36,107 nucleotides of DNA from Sporodiniella umbellata (taxonomy: Eukaryota; Mucoromycota; Mucoromycetes; Mucorales; Rhizopodaceae), in assembly GCA_025677835.1 (NCBI GenBank), contig JAIXMR010000159.1, positions 1-36,107 on the forward strand. Reading direction: 5' to 3'. The notes beneath the pieces are model-generated. The model made no database searches. It saw nothing but the letters and a program-made list of their open reading frames with translations, and was not told the origin of the DNA. Positions 34,182 through 36,107 of the stretch are shown one piece after another (position 1 is the first letter of the stretch; each line of letters opens with the position of its first letter). A program made the position numbers and the translations under genes.

Positions 34182-34914
34182 GGGGAGGAGGGGTTCAAGT
34201 ATTGTATAGACCCCGTTATGTGTACAATACTATTTAATTATAAAATTATTTTAGTCGCTTGTAAAGCAGAAATAAAACAACACAACTAAAAATAAAAAAC
34301 ACAGGTACAAATTGCTAAAGAGATTGTATGTTTACTTTTCTTGCTATAAATATCGTGGTTTGCACTGTTTCTGTAAATTTGTAATTTGAATTTTATGTAC
34401 ATATTCTGCTTTTCTACAATAGCAAATGAAAAACTGATTGCATTTAGTAACAGTAGTATATAAAATAAGCAGTACATATTGGTAAATTACAAAAAAAAAC
34501 CATGCTATTGTTTTAAAAGTACTTCCTAATCGTAATGTTTTTAGGAACACCGAAATAAGACAACAGTGTTTTTTTTTCTTCGTGTACTTAATGCGCATAA
34601 AATCAAAACAAAAGATGAAAAGTAGTTCGATAACTAAAAAAAAAACCTTCTACCTTTTAACACATTAGTAGATTTTTCCCTTCTTTTGTACTGAATAATG
34701 ACCAGAAAAGATTACTACACTAAACCTGCCCGTTTAGACTATTAATGTTGACGCCTTTTCAACTCAAATGGGATTCTTATCCTTCAGTTACCTTTTCTTC
34801 CAAACTTTACCTGACAGTAACATCGGGATTTAAATGGATATGTACCACTAGCCTTTTATGCGACTTTCTATCTTGGCTATTTTTTTTTATAAAGAGTACT
34901 TTTTCTTTCTCACA
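34182..34914. promoter_or_regulatory. Intergenic region upstream of the USP8-like gene
   Basis: These 733 bp hold an AATAAA at 34271-34276 that probably ends the glycosylase transcript, then AT-rich sequence leading to the ubiquitin protease start. Minus-strand frames here lack protein-like features. Confidence 0.55.
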
Positions 34915-36107
34915 ATGACGGTTTCTACTGATAATAGCACTGCCTTTTTTTCTGAACTGAAGAAAAGAGCGATAGTCGATAAAAGCGAAGCGTCAAAATA
35001 TACTTTGAAAAGATGGGTTTCTTCTGTCGGCAAATTGTACGAAAAAGTAAGTAACATGCTCATTCTCTTTGAATTCTCAATGGCTATTTAGGGGGACTTA
35101 GAATTCTTGAACCAAAACCTTGAAGATGCCTATGTGTTTTACATGAAAGGCTGCAGGTAAGGTATCCTATGCTCTCTATTTTGTATGATTGCTTACTTAA
35201 CTTGGCAGTATAATGGTGGAGATCGTTGGCAAACACCAAAGCGTTAAAGATATAAAAAAAGATCCTATATATCTCAATCTGAAAGCGGTAAAAAAAGTGA
35301 CAGAAAAGAAAAAACGGCTTACTCAGACTATAAATGCTGATTTATAGCGCACCGGTGAGGTTGTTCTTAGTCGACTAGAGTATTTAAATGAAAGTTTACA
35401 AGCAAAAGAAAATGCCACTTTCAGATCGGGTGAAGTCATGGATTCCGCAATGGATAGACTTCCGCCCTTAAACGGTGAAGGCTTACTCGATCTACCCACT
35501 GTACCCACACATGCTCTAGGAAACCAATACATCTTTCCAAAACAAAGTACTTCGCCTCAAAATTTAAAAATGCCTGAGCCCCAGCACGTACCACTTCAGC
35601 AAGTGCCCCAAAATGTACCTCAAACAACATCACAACAAAACCATCAGTCAGTACCTGAACCGAAACAAAAACAGTCAGAATACAACTGCATAATCGAACT
35701 TCCTGCACCTACATCGTTCCACTTAACAGCACCGATCTTATCAATTGAGCCAAGGCAATTAGCGTCTTGGATCGTAAAGCACGGGAAGGAACCGCAACCA
35801 ACCGTATTACTATTAGATGTTAGACCAAGAAGCATACATTGCGAAGGCCTTATACAACATCGATGGGTAGCACAGATTGAACCTTTAGTGATCAAATCAG
35901 AGTAGGCTTACTTTTGCTCTTTTAGGCATTGACATAATCGTTTTCTTTTTTATAGTACAAGCTCTACAAGAATTGAAGAATCTATGGTTATTAATCCAGA
36001 GGCAGAACAAATCATGTTTGAAGGGCGCAACCAGTTTGATATTGTTGTGTACTACGATCAAAACTCAAATTCAGTTCAAGATAATGTAGTACTTGGATGT
36101 CTTGGTC
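34915..36107 (+). CDS. USP8/Doa4-type ubiquitin carboxyl-terminal hydrolase, N-terminal part (cut by window edge)
   Basis: Five exons are visible: 34915-35046, 35092-35156, 35209-35287, 35348-35901 and 35956 to the edge, at least 327 residues. Family members remove ubiquitin from endosomal cargo and help ESCRT function. The N-terminus (ASKYTLKRWVSSVGKLYEKG, then DLEFLNQNLEDAYVFYMKGC) matches the USP8-dimer/MIT-like helical domain, exons 1-3. A Gln/Pro-rich linker (about residues 120-220) follows, then a rhodanese-like domain (ILSIEPRQLASWI, TVLLLDVRPRSIHCEGLIQ, FDIVVYYDQNS) that is still open at the edge. The catalytic UCH domain would lie beyond the window. The 60-bp intron 35288-35347 is required because the frame reaches a stop exactly at its TTATAG acceptor. 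The start was set at the first ATG of the coding-like exon. Confidence 0.85.

Overview
This window is nuclear DNA from a fungus, most likely an early-diverging mould of the Mucoromycota, probably Mucorales. The grounds are AT-rich DNA with many A/T homopolymers, compact spliceosomal introns (mostly 46-84 bp, GT-AG), and protein sequences such as the RPB1 N-terminus, uS19, Elp1, a Zn2Cys6 activator and a type I metacaspase that all read as fungal. The order-level assignment is inference. No prokaryotic genes, CRISPR array, viral gene or rRNA gene is seen.

Layout, left to right. 1-1480: no gene. 1481-3022 (-): AVT-type vacuolar amino-acid transporter, 5 exons. 4519-7570 (-): Zn2Cys6 transcription factor, 8 exons including a 12-nt micro-exon. 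8437-10072 (+): type I metacaspase, 9 exons. 10361-15976 (-): RPB1, the largest subunit of RNA polymerase II, 7 exons, with 27 perfect CTD heptads and an apparent 1-base deficit in exon 3. 16973-21076 (+): Elongator subunit ELP1, 5 exons. 22464-23055 (-): dUTPase, 4 exons, one intron apparently GC-AG. 23240-23962 (-): C1D/Rrp47 exosome cofactor, 4 exons. About 25400-26207 (+): ribosomal protein uS19 (RPS15). 26506-28393 (+): Slm1/Slm2-like PH-domain protein. 28394-31805: gene-poor, containing two 243-bp arms of a near-perfect inverted repeat 2.2 kb apart. 31806-33033 (+): type II membrane glycosyltransferase-like protein. 33155-34181 (+): 3-methyladenine DNA glycosylase. 34915-36107 (+, cut by the window edge): USP8/Doa4-type ubiquitin protease N-terminus.

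The genes are mostly unrelated housekeeping functions, with no sign of a biosynthetic cluster or operon. One functional pairing stands out: RPB1 and ELP1 are head to head across about 1 kb, and Elongator was first found bound to elongating Pol II. Exon coordinates below were worked out by hand from splice sites, reading phase and family motifs. In every multi-exon gene except RPB1 the phases close exactly, which supports the models. The most unusual structure is the inverted repeat around 28.9-31.6 kb. The most unusual coding observations are the RPB1 frame break, the GC-AG intron and the 12-nt exon.
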